64,000 bases of DNA from Bacillota bacterium (GTDB lineage Bacteria; Bacillota; Clostridia; Christensenellales; SZUA-584), in NCBI GenBank assembly GCA_023397655.1, contig JAEWTW010000017.1, forward strand, positions 1-64,000, read 5' to 3'. Below are positions 16,234 to 26,046 of the stretch, piece by piece; position 1 is the first letter of the stretch; each line of letters starts with the position of its first letter. The position numbers and the translations under genes are program-made. A model generated the notes under the pieces. It was given only the letters and a program-made list of their open reading frames with translations. It did no database searches and was not told the DNA's origin.

Positions 16234-16955
16234 AACCGGCCACCACCCGTTTCCGCTACAAAAACAGTGATGTTGTCCGATCCGCCAGAAGAGAGGGCGG
16301 CATCGATCAGGCTGTCTGCCGCATTTGATATTCCGCCCAGTAAAATCTGCGTGATTTGGTCGTCAGATACGGCGTTGTTCAAACCGTCGCTGCAAAGCAC
16401 TAAGACGTCACCGGCTTCAATAACAACGGTCAGCACATCCGCATCCACGCTGCTTTCGGCACCAATGGCGCGCGTTATTATATTGCGCTGTGGATGACGA
16501 AGAGCTTCTTCCGCTGTTATGTATCCGTTTTCGACCAGCATCTGTACATATGAATGGTCCTTTGTCAGCTGTTTTAACTTATCAGCCCTGAACAGGTAAG
16601 CACGAGAATCACCGACATGGCCAATCAACGCCTGTCTACCCTGAAGGATCAACAGCGTTGCCGTAGAGCCCATCCCCTGCAGTTCCTTATCCTGATACGC
16701 TTTTTCCCAAACGCTTTTATTCGCATCAGAAAGCAGTTGTTTAATTTTGTTCGGGGTGATACCGGTAATATCTGCGTCTTCAATATATTGCAATGCCGTA
16801 TCTATAACGATCTGACTGGCTACTTCACCGCCGCGGTGTCCGCCCATGCCGTCTGCGACAACAGCAAAAAGACCGCCGTCCTTTACAACAGCGAAAGAGT
16901 TGTCTTCGTTTTTTTTACGGACGAGTCCGATATGGGTTCTCAGATAATATGTCAT
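16230..16955 (-). CDS. prpC: PP2C-family Ser/Thr protein phosphatase (PrpC/Stp)
   Basis: Manganese-dependent phosphatase that reverses PrkC phosphorylation. PP2C metal motifs: RKKNEDN, VADGMGGHRGGEVAS, IGHVGDSRAYL, LCSDGLNNAV and SGGSDNITV. At 241 residues, no membrane segment. Overlaps rlmN upstream and prkC downstream by four bases each; the pair with prkC is conserved across Firmicutes. Confidence 0.96.
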   Translation of the reverse strand: MTYYLRTHIGLVRKKNEDNSFAVVKDGGLFAVVADGMGGHRGGEVASQIVIDTALQYIEDADITGITPNKIKQLLSDANKSVWEKAYQDKELQGMGSTATLLILQGRQALIGHVGDSRAYLFRADKLKQLTKDHSYVQMLVENGYITAEEALRHPQRNIITRAIGAESSVDADVLTVVIEAGDVLVLCSDGLNNAVSDDQITQILLGGISNAADSLIDAALSSGGSDNITVFVAETGGGRL

Positions 16956-17956
16956 TGTTCCTCACGTTTCAGTTTGAGCTGGCCGCATGCACCTTCGATT
17001 TCCCCGCCGAGTGCGCGCCGCATCGTGGCGCTGAGGCCCTCTTTTTCCAAAGCGGCCACAAAAGCATAAGCTTCTTTCTCGGAAGGCGGTATAAAGCTGC
17101 CCACGGCTTCATTGAGCGGAATCACGTTGATATGGCAGTTGAGGCCTCTCAGCAGCTGCTTCAGCGCGCTTCTGTCTTCCGCACTGTCATTAAAACCCCG
17201 TATCAGCGTGTATTCAATTATAACGCGGCGGCCCGTTTTTTTAAAGTATTCCGCAGCGGCAGCGATAATCTGTTTCACGCTGTAGGCTCTGGCCACCGGC
17301 ATGATGACCCGCCTTTTCTCATCTGTTGCGGCATGCAGTGATATGCACAGCGTCAGCGGCAAGCCCTTTTCGGCCAGCTTTTTGATGCCGGGCACCAGCC
17401 CGCAGGTGGAAAGAGATACATGACGAAGCCCGATGCCAAAGTCTAATTGAAGCGCGCTGACGAAAGCCAGCACATTATCCAGATTATCAAGCGGCTCACC
17501 GGAGCCCATCAGCACCACGTTGGAGATGTCGCCGTCCTCTTTTGCTGCGATCAGCTGCGCCATCATTTCGCCCGTCGTCAGGTTGCGCACAAGCCCGTTC
17601 GCGCCCGAAGCGCAGAACGCACAGCCCATCCCGCACCCAAGCTGAGTGGAAACACATAGCGTACGCCCGTGATGATACTGCATCACAACGCACTCCACCA
17701 ACCCGCCGCCGTGCAAGGCAAGTAGCAGCTTGATGGTACCATCCTTGGCAACATGCTTCTCAGCCACATGCGCATAGCCCTCGTGATGGGTGTTGCGCAG
17801 CTTTTCCCGCAGTTCCTTGGGCAGGTTGGTCATATCCTCAAACGGTACGCCTTTAATCAGCCAGCTTTTGAGCTGCTTGGCGGCAAACGGTTTTGCACCC
17901 ATCTCCGTCAGCAGCATTTCCAGTTCTTTTATACTTAAAGATAACATCTCATTCAT
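16952..17956 (-). CDS. rlmN: 23S rRNA (A2503-C2)/tRNA (A37-C2) methyltransferase RlmN
   Basis: Radical SAM enzyme that methylates carbon 2 of A2503 in 23S rRNA and A37 in some tRNAs. The [4Fe-4S] motif is Cys108-x3-Cys112-x2-Cys115 in GCGMGCAFC; VLMGSGEPLDN and the C-terminal catalytic Cys in EGACGQLKLK are present. The lack of a Cfr-type signature cannot be judged by eye, but the context next to rsmB and prpC supports RlmN. 334 residues. Confidence 0.95.
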   Translation of the reverse strand: MNEMLSLSIKELEMLLTEMGAKPFAAKQLKSWLIKGVPFEDMTNLPKELREKLRNTHHEGYAHVAEKHVAKDGTIKLLLALHGGGLVECVVMQYHHGRTLCVSTQLGCGMGCAFCASGANGLVRNLTTGEMMAQLIAAKEDGDISNVVLMGSGEPLDNLDNVLAFVSALQLDFGIGLRHVSLSTCGLVPGIKKLAEKGLPLTLCISLHAATDEKRRVIMPVARAYSVKQIIAAAAEYFKKTGRRVIIEYTLIRGFNDSAEDRSALKQLLRGLNCHINVIPLNEAVGSFIPPSEKEAYAFVAALEKEGLSATMRRALGGEIEGACGQLKLKREEQ

Positions 17957-19220
17957 TTCTTTGTATCACCGCGATGTAAAACCCGTCTGAATCCGTGATG
18001 TGCGGATACAGCGTTTCAGGCTCTTCCTTATATTGATATCCGGTATGCTCACGGACAAATGCATCCGTCACGCCTTCGTTCTCTTCCCTGTTAACAGAGC
18101 AGGTGGAATAGACAAGCCTGCCGCCCGGCTTCAAATATCCGGCGCATGTTTCCAGTATATCCTTCTGCACGCTGAAAAGCGCTTCAACATCCTCAGGCCT
18201 TCGGGTATAGCGTATGTCCGGACTGTGCGCCATCAGTCCCGATGCGCTGCATGGCATATCCGCCAGCACGACATCAAAGCTGTTTGCCAGTGCCGGTTCA
18301 TAAACGCGCGCGTCGCGCAGCTCGCAGAGGGCGTCCGCACCCAAGCGTTCAAAGTTCTTTTGCATCATGTCCACACGGTGTTCGTGCACGTCCCATGCCG
18401 TGATGTCCAGTTCACCTGCCGCCAGAGCAGAGGCATATGCGCTTTTTCCGCCCGGCGCGGCGCAGCAGTCCAGCAGCCGTTCTCCCTTTCGGACGTTCGC
18501 AGCCTGCACTGAGCGCATCGCACTCTCAGATTGTACGGCAATCCATCCGTTCTTATAGATCGGCATGGCCTCGATATCTGACAGGCCTGCGACCCGGTAA
18601 GCGCCGTCCACTTGGCCCTTACTGTACTCAAGCCCCAGCCGTCTCAGCTCGTTCTCCAGTGACTGTGCGGGCGTTTTGAGGCTGTTGACCCGCACAGTCG
18701 TGGTATGCGGCGCGCGGTACATGAGCATCGCTTCCGCAAAGTCATAGCCGAAATCAGCAATGTATTTCTCGCACATCCACAGCGGGTAGCTCGCGGCAAC
18801 GGATAGCGCCTGTGCGTTGCTCCCCTGTGGATAGTTGATACCGTCTTTGCCCCTGTCCAGTGCGCGCAGCACGCCGTTCACAAATCCGGAGGTCTGCGGC
18901 TTGACGCGCTTCGCCAGCGCGACACTTTCATTCACTGCCGCATGCGTCTCTACATTCAGATACAGCAGCTGGCATGCCCCCAGACGCAGTATGTTGCGGA
19001 CGCTGCCGTGTACACGGCCCGACTTAATGAACCCGCTCAGCGCATAGTCGATGCGCACCATATTCTCCAGTGTGGTAAGCACTAACCGCGTTGCGAAACG
19101 CCTGTCCTCATCGGACAGAGACGGCGGCAGGTGCTTCTTGAGCGCGAGCGATGTATATGTGCCCTCGCGCGTCACCGCAGTCAGCGCGTCGTAAGCGGCC
19201 TCACGGGCATTCACATGCAT
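17949..19220 (-). CDS. rsmB: 16S rRNA (C967-C5) methyltransferase
   Basis: m5C methyltransferase with an N-terminal NusB-like RNA-binding domain (about residues 1-130) and a SAM-dependent C-terminal domain. SAM loop CCAAPGGKSAYA, motif IV DMPCSASG and the catalytic Cys in VYSTCSVNREEN are visible. At 423 residues. The start overlaps the end of fmt by ten bases. Confidence 0.96.
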   Translation of the reverse strand: MHVNAREAAYDALTAVTREGTYTSLALKKHLPPSLSDEDRRFATRLVLTTLENMVRIDYALSGFIKSGRVHGSVRNILRLGACQLLYLNVETHAAVNESVALAKRVKPQTSGFVNGVLRALDRGKDGINYPQGSNAQALSVAASYPLWMCEKYIADFGYDFAEAMLMYRAPHTTTVRVNSLKTPAQSLENELRRLGLEYSKGQVDGAYRVAGLSDIEAMPIYKNGWIAVQSESAMRSVQAANVRKGERLLDCCAAPGGKSAYASALAAGELDITAWDVHEHRVDMMQKNFERLGADALCELRDARVYEPALANSFDVVLADMPCSASGLMAHSPDIRYTRRPEDVEALFSVQKDILETCAGYLKPGGRLVYSTCSVNREENEGVTDAFVREHTGYQYKEEPETLYPHITDSDGFYIAVIQRNE

Positions 19221-20134
19221 ACGTTGCCGCCCAGCGATTTGCCGCAGAAATATTCCTTAGGCGTCATGCGGCGGCAGCAGGGTGCCTGCATCTCCTCCAC
19301 CCGCAGCAGGCCGTCGCCCGTGCCGATGAGCAAGCCGCATTTATTGTCCGACTGCACGATATGCCCCGATTCTGCCGTTCCCGGTTCAACGGATGCGCAC
19401 CAAATCTTGATCACCTCTCCGCTCACCGTCGCATACGCGCCAATAACCGGGTCCAACGCGCGTACGAGGTTGCGTATCTGCCAAGCGGGCTTAGTCCAGT
19501 CGATCTGTCCCAGCTCCCTTGACAGCGGCGGGTAGTAGCTGGACTGTGCATCGTTCTGTGGTGTGCGTGACGCCGTACCGGCGATAACGGACGGCAGCGT
19601 GTCCGCCAGCAGCTGCGCGCCTATGTCCGCCAGCTCCTCATACAGCTCGCCGCCTGTCATGTCCTCCCCGATGGGCACTTCCTTCATCGAGATGATGTCG
19701 CCTTTATCCAAGCCGACGTCCATGTACATGATCGTAACGCCTGTCCTTCTTTCACCGTTAATGATGGCCCACTGTATGGGCGCAGCGCCGCGGTATTTGG
19801 GGAGCAGCGAGGCATGTACGTTGATGCAGCCCATCGGCGGTATGTCCAGTATCTCCTTGGACAATATCTGTCCGAACGCCGCCGTTACGATAAGGTCAGG
19901 CGCAAGCTCCTTAAGCGCCGCAACGCCCTCCGGCGTTTTGATGCGCTGAAATTGCAGCACGGGTATGCCGTTTTTTTCGGCCAGCTCCTTGACCGGGGGC
20001 GGCGTCAGTTTATGGCCGCGTCCGCTCTTACGGTCCGGCTGTGTCACTACCGCCGCTATTTCGTAACCACCGTCTGTCAGCGCCTGCAAACTCGGCACTG
20101 CAAACTGAGGCGTTCCCATAAATACGATCTTCAC
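19211..20134 (-). CDS. fmt: Methionyl-tRNA formyltransferase
   Basis: Formylates initiator Met-tRNA using 10-formyl-THF. N-terminal MGTPQFAVPSL, the catalytic NVHASLLPKYRGAAPIQWAI region with the SLLPKYRG loop, and a C-terminal OB domain. 307 residues. GTG start directly after the def stop, with GGAG inside the end of def. The def-fmt pair adds and removes the formyl group. Confidence 0.97.
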   Translation of the reverse strand: MKIVFMGTPQFAVPSLQALTDGGYEIAAVVTQPDRKSGRGHKLTPPPVKELAEKNGIPVLQFQRIKTPEGVAALKELAPDLIVTAAFGQILSKEILDIPPMGCINVHASLLPKYRGAAPIQWAIINGERRTGVTIMYMDVGLDKGDIISMKEVPIGEDMTGGELYEELADIGAQLLADTLPSVIAGTASRTPQNDAQSSYYPPLSRELGQIDWTKPAWQIRNLVRALDPVIGAYATVSGEVIKIWCASVEPGTAESGHIVQSDNKCGLLIGTGDGLLRVEEMQAPCCRRMTPKEYFCGKSLGGNVCM

Positions 20135-20584
20135 TTACGTCTCCTCTGTCATTTTATCCACGAAGAGTACACCTTCCAGATGGTCGATCTCGTGGCAGAA
20201 CACGCGGGCTGTCAGCCCTGTGATCTCCTCCTTGTGGCGTTTTCCGTCTCTGTCCACATACGTGACCTTTATCGTCTCGGGACGCTTCACCAGCCCGCGG
20301 ATACCGGGTACTGAAAGACATCCTTCTTCCTCCACCAGCTCCCCGGAAGACGACAGTATGCGCGGGTTGATCAGTTCGTAGTACTTGCCGTCGAATTCCA
20401 CGATCGCGATGCGGCGCAGCACCCCCACCTGCGGAGCGGCCAAACCGACTCCCTCTTCAATGCGGAGCGTTTCCTTCATATCGTCAAGCAGCATCAATAC
20501 GTGCTTGTTGATGCATTTGACCTCGCGCGACATCTTACGCAATTCCGGGTTCTTTATGCCCGTCATCATGCTGCGTATCGCCAT
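20135..20584 (-). CDS. def: Peptide deformylase
   Basis: Metalloenzyme removing the N-formyl group from new proteins. Motif 1 GVGLAAPQVG, motif 2 EEGCLSVP with metal ligand Cys89, and motif 3 HEIDH (His131, His135). Start chosen at ATG of MAIRSMM, five bases after GGAGG, giving 149 residues; a GTG four codons earlier overlaps the ribosome site and is less likely. Confidence 0.96.
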   Translation of the reverse strand: MAIRSMMTGIKNPELRKMSREVKCINKHVLMLLDDMKETLRIEEGVGLAAPQVGVLRRIAIVEFDGKYYELINPRILSSSGELVEEEGCLSVPGIRGLVKRPETIKVTYVDRDGKRHKEEITGLTARVFCHEIDHLEGVLFVDKMTEET

Positions 20585-20596
20585 ATATGCCTCCAC

Positions 20597-22825
20597 CTAT
20601 ATCATGCTCTGCGGGTTGATCTCCATACCAAACGCGCAGTCCTTGTAGTGTTTCGTGTCCGTATAAATATATAATCTTTTTCTTATCTGCGCAAGCCGGT
20701 CATCATTCAGCGCCTTGATGAGTATCTGCCAGCGGGCGTTTCCGTTTATTTTTCTTATGGGGGCTTCACTGGCATCCAGCAGCAGCAATGCTTCCTTCAG
20801 GTCGGCAAGCTCGCGTTCCAGGCCTTCACTGAAGTCGATGCAGGCCTCACGCACCTTCTTCTCGTCCTTGCCAGAGAACACGATGCGGAAGAAGACCGAA
20901 TACGGCGGCAGCAGCGCTTCCCGGCGCACATGCATTTCCTCCTCAAAGAAAGTGCCAAAGTCGTGCTTACGCGCCAGATCCACCGCGTAATGCTCCGGGC
21001 TGTATGTCTGCACGACCACTTTTCCGGGGTCTTTCCTCCCCGCGCGGCCTGACACCTGTTCAAGCAGCTGGAACGTCTTCTCAGGGCTCCTGAAGTCGGG
21101 TATGTACAGTGAGCTGTCCGCCGAAACCACTCCCACCAGCGTGACATTCGCGAAGTCCAGCCCCTTGGCGATCATCTGCGTGCCGATCAGTATATCCGCA
21201 TCTCCGTTCTTAAATAGCTCATAGATCTTCAAATGTGCATCCTTGCCGCGAGTCGTGTCGAGGTCCATACGCAGCACGCGCGCTTCGGGAAAGCATTCCT
21301 TCACCTGCTCCTCCACCTGCTGGGTGCCGATGCCGTATTGCTTGAGGTATGGCCTGCCGCACGACGGACAGATAGTCTGCAGCGGCCGCGTGCGCCCGCA
21401 GTAGTGACACAGCATTTTATGACGGCTTGCGTGATAGGTCATCGTCACTTCGCAATTGTCGCAGTACTCCACGTAACCGCAGCCGCGGCACATCACGAAC
21501 GTGGAATATCCGCGTCTGTTGATGAACAGCATCACCTGTCGCCCGTCCGCCAGCGCTTTGCTGATTTCATTATACATCAGTCCCGAGAAAATGGTGCGGT
21601 TTCCGCCGATCACTTCTTCGCGCATGTCCACGATCTCCACCGCGGGCAGCTGCAAGCCGAACAGGCGGTTTTTCATCTCGATCAGCGTATAGATTCCGTT
21701 CTTAGCCTTGATGTAGCTTTCCACCGATGGCGTAGCCGACGCCAGCAGCAGCGCCGCGTTTTCGATGTTGGCACGCATGCGCGCCACCTCGTGCGCGGTG
21801 TATTTCGGGTGCGTGTCCGACTTGTAGCTGGTCTCGTGCTCCTCGTCGATGATGATGACGCCGATATCCCGCAGCGGCGCAAACACCGCCGAGCGCGCTC
21901 CGATGACCACCTTGGCTCGTCCCGTCGCCATGCGCTTCCATTCATCATACCGCTCGCCCGGCGACAGCGTGGAGTGGTACACCGCGATCTCCCGCCCGAT
22001 ACGGCGCTGAAACATGGACACCAGCTGCGGCGTCAGCGATATCTCCGGCACCAGCACGATGGCGCTCTTGCCCTGAGAGAGGCAGTGGCGCACGATGGCG
22101 ATGTACACCTCCGTCTTACCGCTGCCCGTCACGCCGTGCAGCAGAAATTTGCCGGGCGCAGACGTCACTGCAAGCACTGCTGCCTTCTGCTCATCCGTCA
22201 GTTCAAAATCCTCTTCGCGTTCAGCGTATGGCCTTGGGCTGCGCAGCGTTTCCACGATGCCGATGGAAACTGCGCCCTTTTTAGCCAAAACTGCCGCTGC
22301 TGCGGAAAAGTCTTGCACGGCTTGCTCCAACTCAGGGGCTTTCATGGCCCCATGGGATCTCAGTGCTTCCAGCACGGCCAGCTGTTTGGGTGCCTTGATC
22401 TTTCCTTCGACGGTTTTCATGGACGCTATGAACGCGTCATATCCTTCGCTGTCCAGCAACAGCGTATATACTTTCTCAAAACGGTCGCGCACACGGCCTC
22501 CGCGCATCTCAGCGGGAAACATAAGCCGCAGCGCGGACGCAAGCGTCGTATGATAATACCGCCGCATGACCTGTGCCAGCTTGATTTGCCCCGGCGTGAG
22601 CGCCGCGAAGTCGGACAATACGCTATGGATGGATTTAATATCGTCACCCTGATATTCGCACGTGTCGGACAGTGCGATTACGTAGCCCTCCCGCAGCGCG
22701 TTGCCGCGGCCGAAGGGGACATGCACCCGAAAGCCGACCTCAAGAGACAATTCTGAGGGTATGCGGTATTCGAACACCCTGTCCACGTCAGAGTGTACAA
22801 TATCGACGATCACCTTTGCGTACAT
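20597..22825 (-). CDS. priA: Primosomal replication-restart helicase PriA
   Basis: Superfamily 2 helicase that reloads the replisome at stalled forks. N-terminal DNA-binding region, Walker A LHGVTGSGKTEVYI, DEEHETSYK, eight zinc-binding cysteines in the CRGCGYVEYCDNC and CHYCGR...CPSCGR stretches, then the second helicase domain with GTQMIAKGLDF and SGRAGR. Start at ATG of MYAKVIVD, with GAGGTGAT eight bases upstream, formed by the end of coaBC. 742 residues. Confidence 0.96.
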   Translation of the reverse strand: MYAKVIVDIVHSDVDRVFEYRIPSELSLEVGFRVHVPFGRGNALREGYVIALSDTCEYQGDDIKSIHSVLSDFAALTPGQIKLAQVMRRYYHTTLASALRLMFPAEMRGGRVRDRFEKVYTLLLDSEGYDAFIASMKTVEGKIKAPKQLAVLEALRSHGAMKAPELEQAVQDFSAAAAVLAKKGAVSIGIVETLRSPRPYAEREEDFELTDEQKAAVLAVTSAPGKFLLHGVTGSGKTEVYIAIVRHCLSQGKSAIVLVPEISLTPQLVSMFQRRIGREIAVYHSTLSPGERYDEWKRMATGRAKVVIGARSAVFAPLRDIGVIIIDEEHETSYKSDTHPKYTAHEVARMRANIENAALLLASATPSVESYIKAKNGIYTLIEMKNRLFGLQLPAVEIVDMREEVIGGNRTIFSGLMYNEISKALADGRQVMLFINRRGYSTFVMCRGCGYVEYCDNCEVTMTYHASRHKMLCHYCGRTRPLQTICPSCGRPYLKQYGIGTQQVEEQVKECFPEARVLRMDLDTTRGKDAHLKIYELFKNGDADILIGTQMIAKGLDFANVTLVGVVSADSSLYIPDFRSPEKTFQLLEQVSGRAGRKDPGKVVVQTYSPEHYAVDLARKHDFGTFFEEEMHVRREALLPPYSVFFRIVFSGKDEKKVREACIDFSEGLERELADLKEALLLLDASEAPIRKINGNARWQILIKALNDDRLAQIRKRLYIYTDTKHYKDCAFGMEINPQSMI

Positions 22826-22830
22826 GAAAA

Positions 22831-24033
22831 TCACCTCGCGCAAAGCCGCCCGTATAGTGCTTTAATTTCATCGATGATACGGCGTGCCAGCAGCGTCTTG
22901 TCGTCGCTGCCCAGATTGAGTGTGCGCCCGTCGTGAAAAAACAGGCGGATATTATTGCTGTCGGCATCGAAGCCTTCACCCTCGCGCGATACGTCGTTGA
23001 GTGCGATCACGTCAAGGTTCTTTGCCTCCATTTTTTTCAAAGCGTTTTCTTCAAAGTTTTGTGTCTCTGCGGCGAAGCCCATCAGCAATTGGCAGCTTTT
23101 TTTGGCGCTGCCCAGTTCCTTCAATATGTCCGTGGTGCGGACGAGTTCCAGCGTCATGTCGCCGCTTTTCTTGATTTTTTGCGACTGGTATTCTTTTGGC
23201 GTGTAATCCGCCACGGCCGCTGCCATAATGACGATATCGGCGTTTTCGGATCGAGACAGCATTTCGCGCGCCATGTCAGCCGCCGAAGTGATGTTGATTG
23301 TCTGCGCCTTGGCAACAGGCGACAGCGCTGTCGGTCCGGAGACGACTGTGACGTCCGCGCCCGCGTCCGCAGCGGCCTGCGCAATGGCATAACCCATCTT
23401 ACCTGACGAGCGATTGGTGAGGTATCGCACCGGATCGATCATCTCCCGTGTGGGTCCTGCGGATACCAGTACGCGGATGCCGTGCATATCCTCCAGTGAA
23501 GCCCACACGCCATGCGCGTATTCCAATATCTCGTCCGGCTCGCGCATACGCCCCGCGCCCACGTCGCCGCAGGCGAGCAGACCCTCACCCGTGTCCATCA
23601 CATACACCCCGCGCTGGCGGAGCAGTTCCATATTGTACTGAGTGGCCTTGTCTTCCAGCATCGCCTCGTTCATTGCGGGCGCGTAAACGATGGGACACCG
23701 CGCAGCCAGCAGCGTGGTGGTGAGCATGTCATCCGCAATACCCGAAGCAGCCCGCGCGATCAGATCAGCCGTCGCGGGCGCAACAATAATCATGTCCGCC
23801 TTCTTGGCCAGCGCGACATGCTGTACGTTGAATTCACTTTTCCGCTCAAACGTATCAGAAAGTACGGCGTTGCCGGAGAGCGTTTCAAAAGTGAGCGCCG
23901 ACACAAACTGCAGCGCGCCCTTCGTCATCAGCACATGAACGTCGTAACCCTGCTTTTTCAGGGCGCTCACCAGATAGGCTGCTTTATACGCCGCGATGCC
24001 GCCCGATACGCCGACAACGACCGTTCTTGGCAT
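22831..24033 (-). CDS. coaBC: Bifunctional phosphopantothenoylcysteine decarboxylase / phosphopantothenate-cysteine ligase
   Basis: Two consecutive steps of coenzyme A synthesis. N-terminal flavoprotein CoaC: GVSGGIAAYKAA, catalytic His72, PAMNEAM (Asn122) and Cys155 in LLACGDVGAGRM. C-terminal CoaB: VSAGPTREMIDPVRYLTNRS, AAAVADY and the KIKK lysines. The start is ATG of MPRTVVVG right after the rpoZ stop; an open frame extends 55 codons upstream but only as antisense-free overlap with rpoZ. 400 residues. Confidence 0.96.
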   Translation of the reverse strand: MPRTVVVGVSGGIAAYKAAYLVSALKKQGYDVHVLMTKGALQFVSALTFETLSGNAVLSDTFERKSEFNVQHVALAKKADMIIVAPATADLIARAASGIADDMLTTTLLAARCPIVYAPAMNEAMLEDKATQYNMELLRQRGVYVMDTGEGLLACGDVGAGRMREPDEILEYAHGVWASLEDMHGIRVLVSAGPTREMIDPVRYLTNRSSGKMGYAIAQAAADAGADVTVVSGPTALSPVAKAQTINITSAADMAREMLSRSENADIVIMAAAVADYTPKEYQSQKIKKSGDMTLELVRTTDILKELGSAKKSCQLLMGFAAETQNFEENALKKMEAKNLDVIALNDVSREGEGFDADSNNIRLFFHDGRTLNLGSDDKTLLARRIIDEIKALYGRLCAR

Positions 24034-24038
24034 ATTGG

Positions 24039-24239
24039 TCAAACTTCCTCTTGTGCGATGTATGTGATCTTGTCGAGATATATCTCTTTGGCCGCCTGAG
24101 AGACGGGGTTTTGCTCCTCTACATCTGTCAGCGGCTCCGCGCCGTCCACCAGCTGGCGTGCCCGTTTCGCGGACTCGACCACCAATGTATAGCGGCAATC
24201 CGCCTTTTCTTTAAGTTCACTGACTCCGGGGTACATCAT
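24039..24239 (-). CDS. rpoZ: RNA polymerase omega subunit
   Basis: A 66-residue subunit helping beta-prime folding. The family pattern is seen in CRYTLVVESAKRARQLVDGA and the helical VSQAAKEIYLDKI. Its place between gmk and coaBC is the standard Firmicutes arrangement. ATG overlaps the gmk stop (ATGA). Confidence 0.93.
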   Translation of the reverse strand: MMYPGVSELKEKADCRYTLVVESAKRARQLVDGAEPLTDVEEQNPVSQAAKEIYLDKITYIAQEEV

Positions 24240-24847
24240 ATCGATTCACTCCTTAAACTGTTGTATTTTCCCATATTACGCGGTACACGATGTCTTTCCG
24301 CATTGATAATGCATTCGATTCTGTCAACAACATGATCAACTTCATCGTTGACGATGACGTAGTCATATTTGTCCATCAGGTCCATTTCAGCTCCGGCTTT
24401 GCCCAGCCTTTCACGGATCTTTTCCTCGGTTTCCGTTCCGCGGCTGCGTATTCTCTTCTCCAGTTCAGCCATGGATGGCGGAACCAAAAATATGAATACG
24501 CCGTCCGGTGAGTTTTCCTTTACCTTGAGCGCGCCCTGTACATCAATCTCGAGCAGCACATCCTTGCCGGATGCAAGCATCTCATCTACAAAGCTTTTCG
24601 GTGTCCCATAGTAGTTGGAGAATACGTTGGCATACTCAAGAAACTCTCCCCTGCCGATGCGATCCTCAAATTCTTCCCTTTTCGTAAAAAAGTAATGCTT
24701 GCCGTGTATTTCGCCTGTACGCGGCTCTCGCGTTGTAGCGGATATGGACAGCGATATGTCGTTGAGTCTGTTCAGCAGCGCTTTGCATACCGTGCCCTTG
24801 CCCGTTCCTGAAGGACCGGACAGCACGATGAGCATCCCTCTCTCCAT
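24236..24847 (-). CDS. gmk: Guanylate kinase
   Basis: Phosphorylates GMP to GDP. P-loop LSGPSGTGKGTVCK at the N-terminus, GMP-binding TTREPRTGEIHGKHYFF and YYGTPKSFVDEML, lid region RSRGTETEEKIRERL. 203 residues. Lies three bases after remA, as in B. subtilis (ylzA/remA-gmk-rpoZ). Confidence 0.97.
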   Translation of the reverse strand: MERGMLIVLSGPSGTGKGTVCKALLNRLNDISLSISATTREPRTGEIHGKHYFFTKREEFEDRIGRGEFLEYANVFSNYYGTPKSFVDEMLASGKDVLLEIDVQGALKVKENSPDGVFIFLVPPSMAELEKRIRSRGTETEEKIRERLGKAGAEMDLMDKYDYVIVNDEVDHVVDRIECIINAERHRVPRNMGKYNSLRSESI

Positions 24848-24850
24848 GCG

Positions 24851-25111
24851 CTATTCCTCAGAGTCATCGGCCTTGTCAGACAGGCGATGCGCCACTGTTT
24901 CGGGCTGAACCGCGGACAGTATTACATGGTCGCTGTCGGTGATGATAACGGCGCGCGTCCGGCGGCCGTATGTGGCGTCTACCAGATTCCCCTTCTGACG
25001 CGCTTCCTGAATGATGCGCTTGATGGGCGCCGATTCGGGCGATACGATGGCGATCAGCCGGTTAGCGGAAACGATGTTGCCAAACCCGATATTGATCAGC
25101 TTAATGCTCAT
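24851..25111 (-). CDS. remA: Extracellular matrix/biofilm regulator RemA (DUF370)
   Basis: An 86-residue DUF370 protein. In B. subtilis RemA is a DNA-binding regulator of biofilm-matrix operons. Family segments: KLINIGFGNIVSANRLIAIV, APIKRIIQEARQ, LVDATYGRRTRAVIITDS. Shine-Dalgarno AGGAGG before ATG. Between yicC and gmk, as in Bacillus. The C-terminal tail is acidic (KADDSEE). Confidence 0.94.
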   Translation of the reverse strand: MSIKLINIGFGNIVSANRLIAIVSPESAPIKRIIQEARQKGNLVDATYGRRTRAVIITDSDHVILSAVQPETVAHRLSDKADDSEE

Positions 25112-25128
25112 GGAACCCTCCTGTGTAT

Positions 25129-26004
25129 TTACTCTATATTTTGAACCTGTTCGCGGATCTTTTCCACAATGCTTTTGCCCGCGATAACAGCGTTCGTAAT
25201 CGTCATATCGCCGGATTTGGAGCCGATGGTGTTGAGCTCCCGGTTCATCTCCTGTACCATGAAATCCAGCTTGCGCCCTACGGCGTCTTTTTCGCCTGCT
25301 GCCTGTCTGAACTGGCCGATATGGGTGCTGAGACGCACGATTTCCTCATTGATGTCCGAACGGTCGGCCATCATCGCGATCTCCGTGTTAAAACGTGTTT
25401 CGTCGATATCTGCCCCGGCCAGCAGTTCCGTCAGGCGCTGCCGCAGCCTTTCCGCGTATTCTGCTGCCACTAGGCCTTTACGCCCGTCAATGGCCGCCAC
25501 GATGGTTTCCAGTTCGCCGAGGCAGGAGAGCAGGTTGTTTTTGAGTTCCTCTCCTTCACGCTGTCTCATCTGTTCCAGCGAGACGAGCGCTGAAGCCAAT
25601 GCATCCCCCACGATTCGCGTCAGCCTGTCTTCATCCTCCGGCGCTTCTTCGATCATGATCACGTCGGGTATACGGATAAGGTGGGACAATGCGAGATCGT
25701 CCGTTATACCCACTTCTTTTCCGGCTTGCTGCGCCGCATAAAGGTATGAGCGCATGAGCCCGACGTCCGCCTTCGCTGTTTTGGCGTCAGCGGCTACGGC
25801 GCTGTAACTTACAAATACGTCAACATGTCCTCTTGAAAGCTTCTCTTTGATGCCTTTTCGGACAGTTTCCTCAGCAAAACCAAGTGCGCGCGGGATACGG
25901 ATATTGAGATCCAGAAAACGATGGTTGACTGTCTTGAGCTCCAACGTCACTTTTCGTCCGTCCTGCTCAGTTTCAGCTCTGCCAAAGCCCGTCATGCTGC
26001 GCAT
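25129..26004 (-). CDS. YicC family protein (endoribonuclease family)
   Basis: A 291-residue YicC protein; E. coli YicC is reported to be an endoribonuclease. N-terminal MRSMTGFGRAE and C-terminal VQEMNRELNTIGSKS, followed by the DUF1732 helical end, are diagnostic. First gene of the long array down to spoVM. Start ATG follows GGCGGG; a second ATG three codons later is possible. Confidence 0.92.
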   Translation of the reverse strand: MRSMTGFGRAETEQDGRKVTLELKTVNHRFLDLNIRIPRALGFAEETVRKGIKEKLSRGHVDVFVSYSAVAADAKTAKADVGLMRSYLYAAQQAGKEVGITDDLALSHLIRIPDVIMIEEAPEDEDRLTRIVGDALASALVSLEQMRQREGEELKNNLLSCLGELETIVAAIDGRKGLVAAEYAERLRQRLTELLAGADIDETRFNTEIAMMADRSDINEEIVRLSTHIGQFRQAAGEKDAVGRKLDFMVQEMNRELNTIGSKSGDMTITNAVIAGKSIVEKIREQVQNIE

Positions 26005-26046
26005 ATTATACCCGCCTTTGCTCCTTAATTACCATTTCGAAAAATG

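Noticed and set aside
21233..22756. A 507-codon open frame on the plus strand across priA
   Set aside because: It is fully antisense to PriA, rich in His, Arg and Gln as expected of the complement of a GC-rich gene, has no ribosome site, and shows no domain.
22831..24198. Longer N-terminus for CoaBC (55 more codons)
   Set aside because: The extra codons overlap rpoZ in another frame and have no similarity to CoaC; the ATG at 24033 matches the family start.
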